A stretch of DNA of 64,000 nt from Ruminococcus turbiniformis (lineage in GTDB: Bacteria; Bacillota; Clostridia; Lachnospirales; Lachnospiraceae): NCBI RefSeq assembly GCF_020687545.1, contig NZ_JAJEQX010000006.1:62001-126000 (forward strand), given 5' to 3'. Made by a program: the position numbers and the translations under genes. The notes under the pieces are model-generated. The model saw nothing but the letters and a program-made list of their open reading frames with translations. It did not search any database and was not told where the DNA came from. Shown in pieces: positions 9,290 through 17,261 of this stretch. Within the stretch, counting starts at the first letter, position 1. The number at the start of each line of letters is the position of its first letter.

Positions 9290-10306
9290 ATGACCTCTTC
9301 CGCAGACGTAAAAACGCAGAGTCCGCAGCTTAAGGCGCAGAGCCCGCAGCTGAAAATGCAGAGCCGTCTGACGCCGGGACAGACCCGCTGGGGCGAGAAG
9401 CGGTATCACTCCCTTGACTGGTTTCTCCGGAACAGGTTCGGGGAAAAGGTATACCGGATCGCCCTAAACGGAGGGATGACCTGCCCGAACCGTGACGGAC
9501 ATATCGGCACCGGAGGATGTATCTTCTGCAGTGCCATGGGTTCCGGGGATTTCGCCGGAGATGTGCTTCTTCCGATCCGCACACAGCTTGAAAACGGGAA
9601 AAAGGAACTTCAGAGCAAGCGCCCTGTCCAGTCGTATATCGCATATTTTCAGGCTTTTACGAACACCTATGCGCCTGTGGAATATCTGGAGAAGATTTTC
9701 ACTGAGGCACTCGGCGATCCGGATGTGAAGGCACTTTCCGTCGCCACGCGCCCCGACTGTCTCGGTGATGACGTGGTCGGACTTCTCGGACGGCTGAACT
9801 CGATTCGTCCCGTATGGGTGGAGCTCGGACTTCAGACAATCCACCCGGCCACTGCACAGATGATCCGCAGGGGGTATGATCTTCCGGTGTTCGACTGTGC
9901 CGTGCGCAGGCTTCGCCGGGCCGGGATCGACGTGATCGTCCATGTCATCCTCTTCCTTCCGGGGGAGACAGAGGAAGACATGCTTAAGACCATAGACTAT
10001 TTAAACCGCTGCGACATTCAGGGGATTAAGCTTCAGCTTCTCCACGTGCTCAGGGGCACTGATCTTGCAGACGTGTACGAAAGGGAACCGTTTCACGTTC
10101 CGGATCAGGATGAGTATATCCGCACGCTTGCGCGCTGTGTCTCTCATCTGCGGCCGGACATCGTAATTCACAGACTGACAGGGGACGGACCGAAAGACCT
10201 GCTCATCGCTCCCCTCTGGACCGGCGCGAAACGGACGGTTTTAAACCGGTTTCATCAGTATATGAAAGAAAATGACATATGGCAGGGAAAGGAGTACCAT
10301 GGCTGA
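9290..10306 (+). CDS. TIGR01212 family radical SAM protein (YtqA-like)
   Basis: A 338-residue radical SAM protein. The iron-sulfur cysteines are Cys65, Cys77 and Cys80 in CPNRDGHIGTGGCIFC, a wide CX11CX2C spacing that is a signature of this family. The C-terminal half has the conserved GVWVELGLQT-like strand (here RPVWVELGLQT). The N-terminus carries an odd direct repeat QSPQLKA/QSPQLKM (residues 10-23) before the conserved RYHSLDWFLRNRFG. The start ATG follows the malic enzyme stop by one base with GGAG upstream. The family's substrate is unknown to me. Its last eight bases overlap the next gene. Confidence 0.88.
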   Translation: MTSSADVKTQSPQLKAQSPQLKMQSRLTPGQTRWGEKRYHSLDWFLRNRFGEKVYRIALNGGMTCPNRDGHIGTGGCIFCSAMGSGDFAGDVLLPIRTQLENGKKELQSKRPVQSYIAYFQAFTNTYAPVEYLEKIFTEALGDPDVKALSVATRPDCLGDDVVGLLGRLNSIRPVWVELGLQTIHPATAQMIRRGYDLPVFDCAVRRLRRAGIDVIVHVILFLPGETEEDMLKTIDYLNRCDIQGIKLQLLHVLRGTDLADVYEREPFHVPDQDEYIRTLARCVSHLRPDIVIHRLTGDGPKDLLIAPLWTGAKRTVLNRFHQYMKENDIWQGKEYHG

Positions 10307-10811
10307 AACTTTCACGCTTTACAAACTGATCATCTTATACATGCTCAACAAAGTGGATTTTCCGCTCACGACCTCACAGATATCAGAATTTGTGCTGGAC
10401 AAAGGCTATACGACATATTTTAAGCTCCAGGAAGCGCTCTCGGAGCTGGCGCAGTCCGAACTGATCCGCCCTGAGATGACGCATAACCGGACGCTGTATC
10501 ATCTGACCGAAGAAGGCGGCGAGACGATTCACTATTTCAGCAACAAGATATCCCCGGCCATCCGGAAGGATATCGATGATTTTCTCCGGGAAAAACAGTA
10601 CGATCTGAAAGAAGAATCTTCTGTTAAGGCTGACTATTATCTGAACACAGAGAGAGAGTATGAAGTCCGCTGCCAGATCGTGGAGAACGGGTCCAGCCTC
10701 ATTGATCTGAAACTCACGGTTCCGACCGAGAAAGAGGCTGAGACGATCGCTCACCACTGGAACGGGAAGAGCCAGGAGATCTACGCGCTACTCCTGTCGA
10801 ATCTTCTTTAA
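10299..10811 (+). CDS. DUF4364 family protein (winged-helix-like)
   Basis: A 170-residue protein of the DUF4364 family, common in Clostridia. It starts MAETFTLYKLIILYMLNKVD, and residues 1-75 have the pattern of a winged helix (FPLTTSQISEFVL, then TTYFKLQEALSELAQSELI, then TEEGGETIHYF), so it may bind DNA. The ATG at 10299 has GGGAAAGGAG upstream and is chosen over the in-frame start at 10272. It overlaps the radical SAM gene by eight bases, so the two are coupled. It converges on rarA with a 24-bp overlap of the two coding ends, leaving no room for a terminator between them. The function is unproven. Confidence 0.85.
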   Translation: MAETFTLYKLIILYMLNKVDFPLTTSQISEFVLDKGYTTYFKLQEALSELAQSELIRPEMTHNRTLYHLTEEGGETIHYFSNKISPAIRKDIDDFLREKQYDLKEESSVKADYYLNTEREYEVRCQIVENGSSLIDLKLTVPTEKEAETIAHHWNGKSQEIYALLLSNLL

Positions 10812-12104
10812 ATACTCACCGATCTCTTTTTCGTGACCGAGGACGCCGGGTTCATAGAATCTGGCGTCTTTTATTTCGTCCGGGAGATACTGCTGTTTCA
10901 CGTAGTGCCCCGGATAGTCATGGGCATACTTGTATCCGGTTCCGTGCCCAAGCTTCTGCGCCCCTTTGTAGTGGGCGTCCTTCAGATGGACCGGCACGCT
11001 CGTCTGGTATTGTTTCACCGCCTCATCTGCGGCAAATATGGCGTTTGACGCGGAATTGCTCTTCGGAGCGCAGGCGATGTACGTCACTGCCTGGGAGAGG
11101 ATGATCTGGGCCTCCGGCATTCCGACCCGCTCCGCCGCCTGCGCTGCCGAGACCGCCACAACAAGGGCCATGGGATCTGCATTTCCCACATCCTCGGACG
11201 CGCAGATCATAATCCTTCGGGAGATAAACTTCACATCCTCCCCGGCATAAAGCATTTTCGCCAGATAGTAGACGGCGGCGTCCGGGTCAGATCCTCTCAT
11301 GCTCTTGATGAAAGCGGAGATGATATCATAGTGGTTGTCCCCTCTTTTGTCGTAGTTCACCACTCTCTTCTGAATACACTCTGAGGCCACGTCCAGGGTA
11401 ATGTGTATGATTCCGTCCGCGCTCCGCTCTGTCGTAAGTACCGCAAGCTCAATCGCATTCAGCGCGCTCCTTGCGTCCCCGCCCGCCATGTCGGAGAGAA
11501 AATCAAGGGCGTCGTCGTCGATCTGCGCCCGGAAGCTTCCCATCCCTTTTTCCGTGTCCGTGAACGCTTTTTTGAGAAGCGACCGGATATCCGCTTTTTC
11601 AAGAGGCTTCAGTTCAAAAATGCTTGACCTGGAGATCAGCGCCCCGTTCACCTCAAAATACGGGTTCTCTGTGGTCGCCCCGATGAGGATTACCGTGCCG
11701 TCCTCTACAAACGGAAGAAGGTAGTCCTGCTGTCCTTTGTTGAACCGGTGGATCTCATCGATAAAGAGGATCGTCTTCTTTCCATACATCCCCCTTAAGT
11801 TTTTTGCCTCCTGTATGACCTCCTCCATGTCCTTCTTCCCGGCGACAGTGGCATTGATCTGTTTAAACTCAGCGCTTGTCGTGTTCGCGATCACTTTTGC
11901 AAGTGTTGTCTTCCCTGTTCCCGGCGGGCCGTAAAAGATCACCGAGCTCAGCTTATCTGCCTTGATGGCCCGGTAGAGCAGCCTGTCTTTTCCGATAATG
12001 TGCTGCTGTCCGACTACTTCATCCAGCGTCGCCGGCCTCATCCGGGAGGCAAGAGGTGATTCTTTCTCCTGGTTTGTCTCTCTCATATAGTCAAAAAGAT
12101 CCAT
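10788..12104 (-). CDS. rarA: Replication-associated recombination protein A (AAA+ ATPase)
   Basis: RarA/MgsA, a clamp-loader-like AAA+ ATPase that acts at stalled replication forks. 438 residues from the ATG at 12104, which has AGGAGG seven bases upstream; the in-frame extension to 12302 runs into tcdA and is discarded. It has Walker A GPPGTGKTT (59-67), Walker B ILFIDEIHRFN, the sensor ATTENPYFEVNGALISR and the C-terminal tetramerisation region ending in KKIRQE. It lies 11 bp after tcdA on the same strand. The 3' end overlaps the convergent DUF4364 gene. Confidence 0.95.
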   Translation of the reverse strand: MDLFDYMRETNQEKESPLASRMRPATLDEVVGQQHIIGKDRLLYRAIKADKLSSVIFYGPPGTGKTTLAKVIANTTSAEFKQINATVAGKKDMEEVIQEAKNLRGMYGKKTILFIDEIHRFNKGQQDYLLPFVEDGTVILIGATTENPYFEVNGALISRSSIFELKPLEKADIRSLLKKAFTDTEKGMGSFRAQIDDDALDFLSDMAGGDARSALNAIELAVLTTERSADGIIHITLDVASECIQKRVVNYDKRGDNHYDIISAFIKSMRGSDPDAAVYYLAKMLYAGEDVKFISRRIMICASEDVGNADPMALVVAVSAAQAAERVGMPEAQIILSQAVTYIACAPKSNSASNAIFAADEAVKQYQTSVPVHLKDAHYKGAQKLGHGTGYKYAHDYPGHYVKQQYLPDEIKDARFYEPGVLGHEKEIGEYLKKIRQE

Positions 12105-12115
12105 TTTTCTTCCTC

Positions 12116-12928
12116 CTATTCTCCTGTTCCCGCCAGAGTGCGGATCACTTCCCCGGCAATCATCAGCCCCGCCGCAGGGGGCACAAAAGAAACGCTCCCC
12201 GGAGTCGACCGGCGTTCCCGCTGCGCCGCCCCCTTTTCTTCCCCGCCGCGGCTCTGCATGTCCGCAGCGGTCCCGTTCCCGCTGCCGCTGTGTACCACAC
12301 ACTCTCTGTTCTCACCGTTCTGCACGGTTCTCGGTTTTTCTTTTGAATATACGACTTTCAGATGCTCAATCCCTCTTTTTTTCAGCTCCCTGCGCATAAC
12401 CCGGCACAGGGGGCAGACACTGGTCTCTGAGAGATCCGCGATCTCAAAAAGCTCCGGATGAAGCTTGTTTCCGGTTCCCATGCTGCTGATGATCGGAATC
12501 CCTTTCTGCGCCGCAAAGACAGCCAGGGCGATTTTCGCGCTCACCGTATCGATGGCGTCCACAATATAATCCGGCATCACCGGTCCGAAAACCGACTCGA
12601 TATTGTCCGGAAGGACAAACGTCTCATACGTCTCTACTTCGGTATCCGGATCAATATCCCGGATGCGCTCCCGCATCACTTCCGTCTTGAACCGCCCCAC
12701 TGTGCTGTGGTATGCGATGGACTGCCTGTTGATGTTTGATGCTGCCACCCGGTCACTGTCGATGAGCGTCAGTTTCCCCACTCCGCTTCTCGCCAGCGCT
12801 TCCACGCAGTGAGAGCCCACGCCTCCCACGCCGAAAACGGCAACCGACGACTGCCTGAGCCGGGAGACGCCGTCCTCCCCGAGCAGCATCCGCGTCCTCG
12901 TATCCTGTTCTCTGTTCTGTATCGTCAT
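12116..12928 (-). CDS. tcdA: tRNA threonylcarbamoyladenosine dehydratase (ThiF/E1-like)
   Basis: ATP-dependent enzyme that cyclises t6A37 in tRNA to ct6A. The N-terminal nucleotide-binding GVGGVG is at 33-38, followed by the typical RSGVGKLTLIDSDRVAASNINRQ in pieces, and a Cys172-x2-Cys175 pair (CPLC) that may bind zinc. 270 residues. Between about residues 205 and 250 there is a Gly/Ser/Glu-rich insertion (HSGSGNGTAADMQSRGGEEK) before the C-terminal strand and helix, which is unusual in the family. The start ATG overlaps the AraC stop codon as ATGA. It is probably cotranscribed with rarA. Confidence 0.92.
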   Translation of the reverse strand: MTIQNREQDTRTRMLLGEDGVSRLRQSSVAVFGVGGVGSHCVEALARSGVGKLTLIDSDRVAASNINRQSIAYHSTVGRFKTEVMRERIRDIDPDTEVETYETFVLPDNIESVFGPVMPDYIVDAIDTVSAKIALAVFAAQKGIPIISSMGTGNKLHPELFEIADLSETSVCPLCRVMRRELKKRGIEHLKVVYSKEKPRTVQNGENRECVVHSGSGNGTAADMQSRGGEEKGAAQRERRSTPGSVSFVPPAAGLMIAGEVIRTLAGTGE

Positions 12929-13767
12929 ACTGATCTCCTCTTCGCCTTCCGGTACTCGGAAGGACTGATTCCCTTCTGTTTTCTGAATGCCTTTGAAAAA
13001 TACAGGTTGTTCTCAAACCCTACCGAATATGCAATCGCCGACACGGACAGGCCGGTCTCTCTCAGCAGCCGGCACGCCTGTTTGATCCTGTATTCCGTCA
13101 GATACTCTTTCGGAGACTGGCGCAGGTAACTCTGAAAAGAGCGGAACAGATGGCTTCTGCTGATTCCCACATAGGCGGCAACATCTTCCACTGTAATCGG
13201 ATAGGAATAGTTGTTGCCGATATAGCTCTGCGCCCGCTCCACATAGGTCTCCTGAGTGTCCGTCTGCCGGTCTTCCTTCTCCGCATACTGCATGAAAACG
13301 GCCAGCAGGCTGTACAGAGCCCCCGCCATCGCCACCGCGGACTCATAGTTATTCCCCTTCGCGCGGTAGATATTCCCGATTCCTTCCCGGATCTTCTCCC
13401 CCGGCACCCTTCCTTTAAGAATGTAGGGCGACTCCCGGCTGAATTCCGTATTCCGGATAATGGACGCCGCATCCGCTCCCATAAACCCGGCCCAGCCGTA
13501 CTCCCATGGTTCCTCGCTGTCCGCCTGATACTCAAGCTCCACCCCCGGAAACAGGATGAACGTATCCCCCGCCTTAAGGCGGACCGAAATCTTTCCCGTC
13601 GTGTACGTCCCGCTGCCGGAGAGAATATGGTGGATACAGTAGTGGTCTCTGATTCCCGGCCCCCACTGGTAGTCGGGTTCACACTTCTGATACCCCACAT
13701 TGTAGACAGCCAGAGAGTTCAGAAAATTTTCTCCCATTTTATATGAATGCTTGTATGTATCCGGCAT
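12925..13767 (-). CDS. AraC family transcriptional regulator
   Basis: 280 residues with an N-terminal cupin-like sensing domain (HHILSGSGTYTTGKISVRLKAGDTFILFPG) and a C-terminal pair of helix-turn-helix motifs (SRSHLFRSFQSYLRQSPKEYL and ENNLYFSKAFRKQKGISPSEYRK). The cupin suggests that it senses a sugar. It is divergent from galK-galT across 221 bp, so it is a candidate activator of galactose use, although that is inference from position. The start ATG has GGGAGGTG upstream, and its end overlaps tcdA by four bases. Confidence 0.88.
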   Translation of the reverse strand: MPDTYKHSYKMGENFLNSLAVYNVGYQKCEPDYQWGPGIRDHYCIHHILSGSGTYTTGKISVRLKAGDTFILFPGVELEYQADSEEPWEYGWAGFMGADAASIIRNTEFSRESPYILKGRVPGEKIREGIGNIYRAKGNNYESAVAMAGALYSLLAVFMQYAEKEDRQTDTQETYVERAQSYIGNNYSYPITVEDVAAYVGISRSHLFRSFQSYLRQSPKEYLTEYRIKQACRLLRETGLSVSAIAYSVGFENNLYFSKAFRKQKGISPSEYRKAKRRSV

Positions 13768-13988
13768 ACCGCACCTCCCTGTGATCCTGAAATCCGTCCT
13801 GTTTCTTTGCTCCGCCTGTTTTCCTCACAGCACAGTCTATATCAGTATACACCATAACCGCCCTCCGCGCATCTGTTTCTCACAACATTTTTACATATGT
13901 TTGCACGTATTTTGTATGGACTTCAACATCTGTCCGGGCTATATTAGCAGTAGATTCAATCAAGATTTCACACAAGGAGGTTCATCAG

Positions 13989-15158
13989 ATGGAACAGAAA
14001 CTTTTTGAGAAATTTGCAGAACTGTTCGGTGACGCGGACGGAGCACGCTTTTACTTCTCCCCCGGACGCGTCAACCTGATCGGAGAACATACAGACTACA
14101 ACGGAGGACATGTATTTCCCTGCGCGCTTACCATGGGAACCTACGCGGCGGCACGGGCGCGCAGCGACCGCAGAATCCGTCTCTACTCCATGAACCTTAA
14201 CCGGTTCGGCGTTGTGGAAGCATCCCTCGACGATCTGACAAACAAAAAGGAATACAACTGGGCCAACTACCCGCTGGGCGTTGTCTGGGCGTTTAAAGAG
14301 AAAGGACATATGCCGCCTGCAGGCTTTGACATGGTCATCTGGGGAAATATCCCGAACGGTTCCGGGCTTTCCTCCTCCGCATCCCTGGAAGTGCTCACAG
14401 GGGTTGTGCTCTGCGATCTCTTCGGAATCGACAGCCTGACGATGACTGACCTTGCGCTGATCGGACAGTACTCGGAGAATAACTTCAACGGATGCAACTG
14501 CGGGATCATGGATCAGTTCGCTGTGGCTATGGGAAAGAAGGACAACGCCATCTTCCTCGACACGGCGGCCTTAAACTACGAGTATGCCCCGATCCGTCTT
14601 GAGGACGCGAAGATCGTCATAACGAACAGCAAGGTAAAGCACAGCCTTGTGGACTCTGCATACAACGACCGGCGCCGCGAATGCACCGAAGCGCTCGCCG
14701 CCCTGCAGGCAGAGCTTGACATCCGCTCTCTCGGGGATCTGACTCCGGAAAAATTCGAGCAGAACAAACATTTGATCAAAGACCCGGTGCAGTTAAAGCG
14801 CGCAAAACACGCGGTATATGAAAACCAGAGAACGATCGACGCGGTGGCAGCTCTTCGCGCCGGAGACATTGAGAAATTCGGAAAACTGATGAATCAGTCC
14901 CACGTCTCCCTGCGAGATGATTACGAAGTGTCCTGTCCGGAGATCGATATTCTTGTAGATCTCGCATGGCAGATCCCGGGAGTCATCGGTTCCCGCATCA
15001 CCGGCGGCGGATTCGGCGGATGCACGGTCAGCATCGTGAAAAACGAGGCTGTAGATCCGTTTATCGACACGATCGGAAAGACCTACCTTGAAAAAGTCGG
15101 ACACGAGGCGGAATTTTACACCGTAGACATTGGAGACGGCGCGTCCCGCATCCTGTAG
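13989..15158 (+). CDS. galK: Galactokinase
   Basis: GHMP kinase that phosphorylates galactose at C1, the first committed step of the Leloir pathway. 389 residues. The galactokinase signature GRVNLIGEHTDYNGGH is at 26-41, the ATP-binding GSGLSSSASLEV follows in the first half, and GGGFGGCTVS lies near the C-terminus. The start ATG has AAGGAGG seven bases upstream. galT follows after 73 bp on the same strand. galE is not in this operon but at 23483. The 221-bp leader shared with the AraC gene shows no strong -35, which fits activator dependence. Confidence 0.96.
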   Translation: MEQKLFEKFAELFGDADGARFYFSPGRVNLIGEHTDYNGGHVFPCALTMGTYAAARARSDRRIRLYSMNLNRFGVVEASLDDLTNKKEYNWANYPLGVVWAFKEKGHMPPAGFDMVIWGNIPNGSGLSSSASLEVLTGVVLCDLFGIDSLTMTDLALIGQYSENNFNGCNCGIMDQFAVAMGKKDNAIFLDTAALNYEYAPIRLEDAKIVITNSKVKHSLVDSAYNDRRRECTEALAALQAELDIRSLGDLTPEKFEQNKHLIKDPVQLKRAKHAVYENQRTIDAVAALRAGDIEKFGKLMNQSHVSLRDDYEVSCPEIDILVDLAWQIPGVIGSRITGGGFGGCTVSIVKNEAVDPFIDTIGKTYLEKVGHEAEFYTVDIGDGASRIL

Positions 15159-15231
15159 GGTGCCGGCATACAGCAAGTGTCAGCTGCAGCAGATCAAATC
15201 GCTTACAGACAAAAAACGGAGGGAAAGAGCT

Positions 15232-16722
15232 ATGCTTTATGAGTCAGTAAAGAAACTTGTCCAGTACGGAATCAACGCCGGTCTCACACCGGAATCCGAG
15301 CGGATCTACACGACGAATCTTCTTCTTGATGTGATGAAGGAGGAGGAATACGAGGACGTGGACTGCGATCTTGAACACATCGTGCTCGAGGACGTGCTTA
15401 AGGATCTGCTTGACGAGGCAGTAAAAAGAGGGCTGATCGAAGACAGCGTCACATACCGCGATCTCTTTGATACGCGCCTTATGAACTGCCTGATGCCCCG
15501 GCCGGCACAGGTCCGCCAGACCTTTTTTGGCAAATATGAAACATCTCCGGAGGAGGCAACAAAATGGTATTATAAGTTCAGTCAGGACAGCGACTATATC
15601 CGCCGCTACCGGATCTGCCGCGACCGCAAATGGACTGTGGAGACAAAATACGGGACGCTGGACATCACCATCAACCTGTCCAAGCCCGAAAAAGATCCGA
15701 AAGCCATCGCGGCTGCCGGAAAGGCAAAGTCCGCCTCCTATCCGAAGTGCCAGCTCTGTATGGAAAACGAGGGATATGCCGGACGCGCGAATCATCCGGC
15801 AAGGGAGAACCACCGGATCATCCCCATAGAGATCCAGGGGAAGGAATGGGGATTCCAGTACTCTCCCTACGTGTACTACAACGAGCACTGTATCGTATTC
15901 AACGGCGAGCACGTCCCCATGAAGATCGACCGGAACACCTTTGAGAAACTGTTTGACTTCATCCGGCTGTTCCCGCACTATTTCCTCGGTTCCAACGCTG
16001 ATCTTCCGATCGTCGGCGGATCCATCTTAAGCCACGACCACTTCCAGGGCGGCAACTACACCTTTGCCATGGCGAAGGCCCCCATAACCGAGAACTTCAC
16101 TGTGCCGGGGTATGAAGACGTGACAGCCGGGATTGTCAACTGGCCCCTCTCCGTCATCCGGCTTCAGGGAAAAGATCCGGAGCGGATCATCGACCTTGCG
16201 GATCATATTCTGCGGAAATGGCGCGGCTATACAGACGAAGAGGCGTTTATCTTCGCGGAGACGGACGGCGCGCCCCACAACACGATCACGCCTATCGCAC
16301 GGCGCCGTGGAGATCTCTTTGAACTTGACCTGACGCTGCGCAATAATATCACTACCGAAGAGCATCCGCTGGGCGTCTATCACCCGCATGCGAAGCTTCA
16401 TCACATCAAAAAGGAGAACATCGGTCTGATCGAGGTCATGGGCCTGGCTGTTCTGCCCGCCCGTCTGAAAGATGAGATGGAACTTTTGAAAGAGTATATT
16501 CTTGAGGGAAAAGACATCCGCGGCAATGAACAGATCGCAAAACACGCGGACTGGACGGAAGAATTTCTTCCTTCCTATGACGAAGTGAACGGGAATAATA
16601 TCGACCGCATTCTGGAACAGGAAGTAGGAAAAGTCTTCTGTCAGGTGCTCGAGGATGCCGGTGTATACAAATGTACGGAAGAAGGCAGGGCAGCATTCCG
16701 CAGATTTATCGGCGTGCTGTAG
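15232..16722 (+). CDS. galT: UDP-glucose--hexose-1-phosphate uridylyltransferase (Firmicutes type)
   Basis: GalT of the long Firmicutes class (496 residues), which exchanges galactose 1-phosphate with UDP-glucose. The ATG at 15232 has GGAGGG upstream; an in-frame extension to 15130 overlapping galK is discarded. Visible are CQLCMENEGYAGR (metal/nucleotide region), GGSILSHDHFQGG with the catalytic-type HDH segment, and the C-terminal LGVYHPHAKLHHIKKENIGLIEVMG. It completes a galK-galT operon and ends at a rho-independent terminator at 16758. Confidence 0.95.
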   Translation: MLYESVKKLVQYGINAGLTPESERIYTTNLLLDVMKEEEYEDVDCDLEHIVLEDVLKDLLDEAVKRGLIEDSVTYRDLFDTRLMNCLMPRPAQVRQTFFGKYETSPEEATKWYYKFSQDSDYIRRYRICRDRKWTVETKYGTLDITINLSKPEKDPKAIAAAGKAKSASYPKCQLCMENEGYAGRANHPARENHRIIPIEIQGKEWGFQYSPYVYYNEHCIVFNGEHVPMKIDRNTFEKLFDFIRLFPHYFLGSNADLPIVGGSILSHDHFQGGNYTFAMAKAPITENFTVPGYEDVTAGIVNWPLSVIRLQGKDPERIIDLADHILRKWRGYTDEEAFIFAETDGAPHNTITPIARRRGDLFELDLTLRNNITTEEHPLGVYHPHAKLHHIKKENIGLIEVMGLAVLPARLKDEMELLKEYILEGKDIRGNEQIAKHADWTEEFLPSYDEVNGNNIDRILEQEVGKVFCQVLEDAGVYKCTEEGRAAFRRFIGVL

Positions 16723-16757
16723 AGCCCCCTGCACGCCGCCTGGAATACTGCCCTTTT

Positions 16758-16785
16758 GCAGCCGGTTTTTGCCGGCTGCTTTCTT
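16758..16785 (+). terminator. Rho-independent terminator of galK-galT
   Basis: GCAGCCGG (16758-16765) and CCGGCTGC (16772-16779) form a perfect 8-bp stem with loop TTTTTG, followed by TTTCTT. It ends the gal operon. The -35 of the next promoter begins inside its T tract. Confidence 0.85.
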
Positions 16786-16818
16786 GACAAAACCTCTTTG
16801 ATGACAGATAATATCTGT
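16784..16818 (+). promoter_or_regulatory. Promoter of the CsoR-family gene, with a perfect dyad
   Basis: TTGACA (16784-16789) and GATAAT (16807-16812) are 17 bp apart. ACAGATA-A-TATCTGT (16804-16818) is a perfect 7-1-7 inverted repeat that covers the -10, so a bound regulator would block the promoter. The sequence differs from the dyad in front of the metal ATPase. Confidence 0.6.
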
Positions 16819-16872
16819 GAAATTCAGCAGAACTGCAGACTTTTCAATTTCACGTAAGGAGGCAACTGATAT

Positions 16873-17148
16873 ATGAGACAATGTATGGATTCTGACAATC
16901 TTCACCGCCGCCTGAAAAAGATTATCGGTCAGGTACAGGCCATTGACCGTATGATAGACGAGGATATTCCGTGTGAAGATATCCTTTCCCAGATCAATGC
17001 GGCCAAGTCCGCCCTGCACAAAGTCGGGCAGATCGTTCTCGAGGGGCATATCAATCACTGTGTAAAAGACGGCATCGAACACGGAGACGTGGATCAGACA
17101 ATTGCCAGTTTCACCAAAGCGGTAGAACGTTTTGCAAACATGAAATAA
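16873..17148 (+). CDS. CsoR/DUF156-family metal-sensing repressor
   Basis: All-helical DNA-binding repressor of 91 residues, cytosolic. It carries the Cys-His-Cys copper-type triad: Cys34, His59 and Cys63, with the same spacing (25 and 4) as in CsoR, plus His62. Cu(I) is therefore the best guess for the effector, though related members sense Ni, sulfur species or formaldehyde. ATG at 16873 follows AAGGAGG. It precedes a P1B metal ATPase on the same strand, whose own promoter carries a CsoR-like dyad. This supports the pair being a metal-efflux unit under this repressor. Confidence 0.85.
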   Translation: MRQCMDSDNLHRRLKKIIGQVQAIDRMIDEDIPCEDILSQINAAKSALHKVGQIVLEGHINHCVKDGIEHGDVDQTIASFTKAVERFANMK

Positions 17149-17186
17149 ATTATCAGTAAGATTCTCTTCAATATGTTTCTCATTTC

Positions 17187-17220
17187 TTGACAACCCATAC
17201 CCCTATAGGTATATAATATG
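17187..17220 (+). promoter_or_regulatory. Metal ATPase promoter with CsoR-like operator
   Basis: TTGACA (17187-17192) and TATAAT (17212-17217) are 19 bp apart. The spacer and the start of the -10 hold CATACCCCTATAGGTATAT, an imperfect dyad resembling the TACCCnnnnnGGGTA-type CsoR operator. The long spacer is unusual for an unregulated sigma-A promoter. Repression by the CsoR-family protein encoded just upstream is the natural reading. Confidence 0.65.
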
Positions 17221-17261
17221 GTCAGTGATCTGCCAAACAGAATCAGGAAAGGGGTCTGGGA

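Noticed and set aside
12105-12302. Longer N-terminus for RarA
   Set aside because: The added 66 residues lie inside tcdA, and an AGGAGG site serves the ATG at 12104.
16027-17193. A 388-codon open frame on the minus strand opposite galT and the CsoR-family gene
   Set aside because: It is antisense to two well-supported genes, has no ribosome-binding site and shows no family motif. Long antisense frames are common at this base composition.
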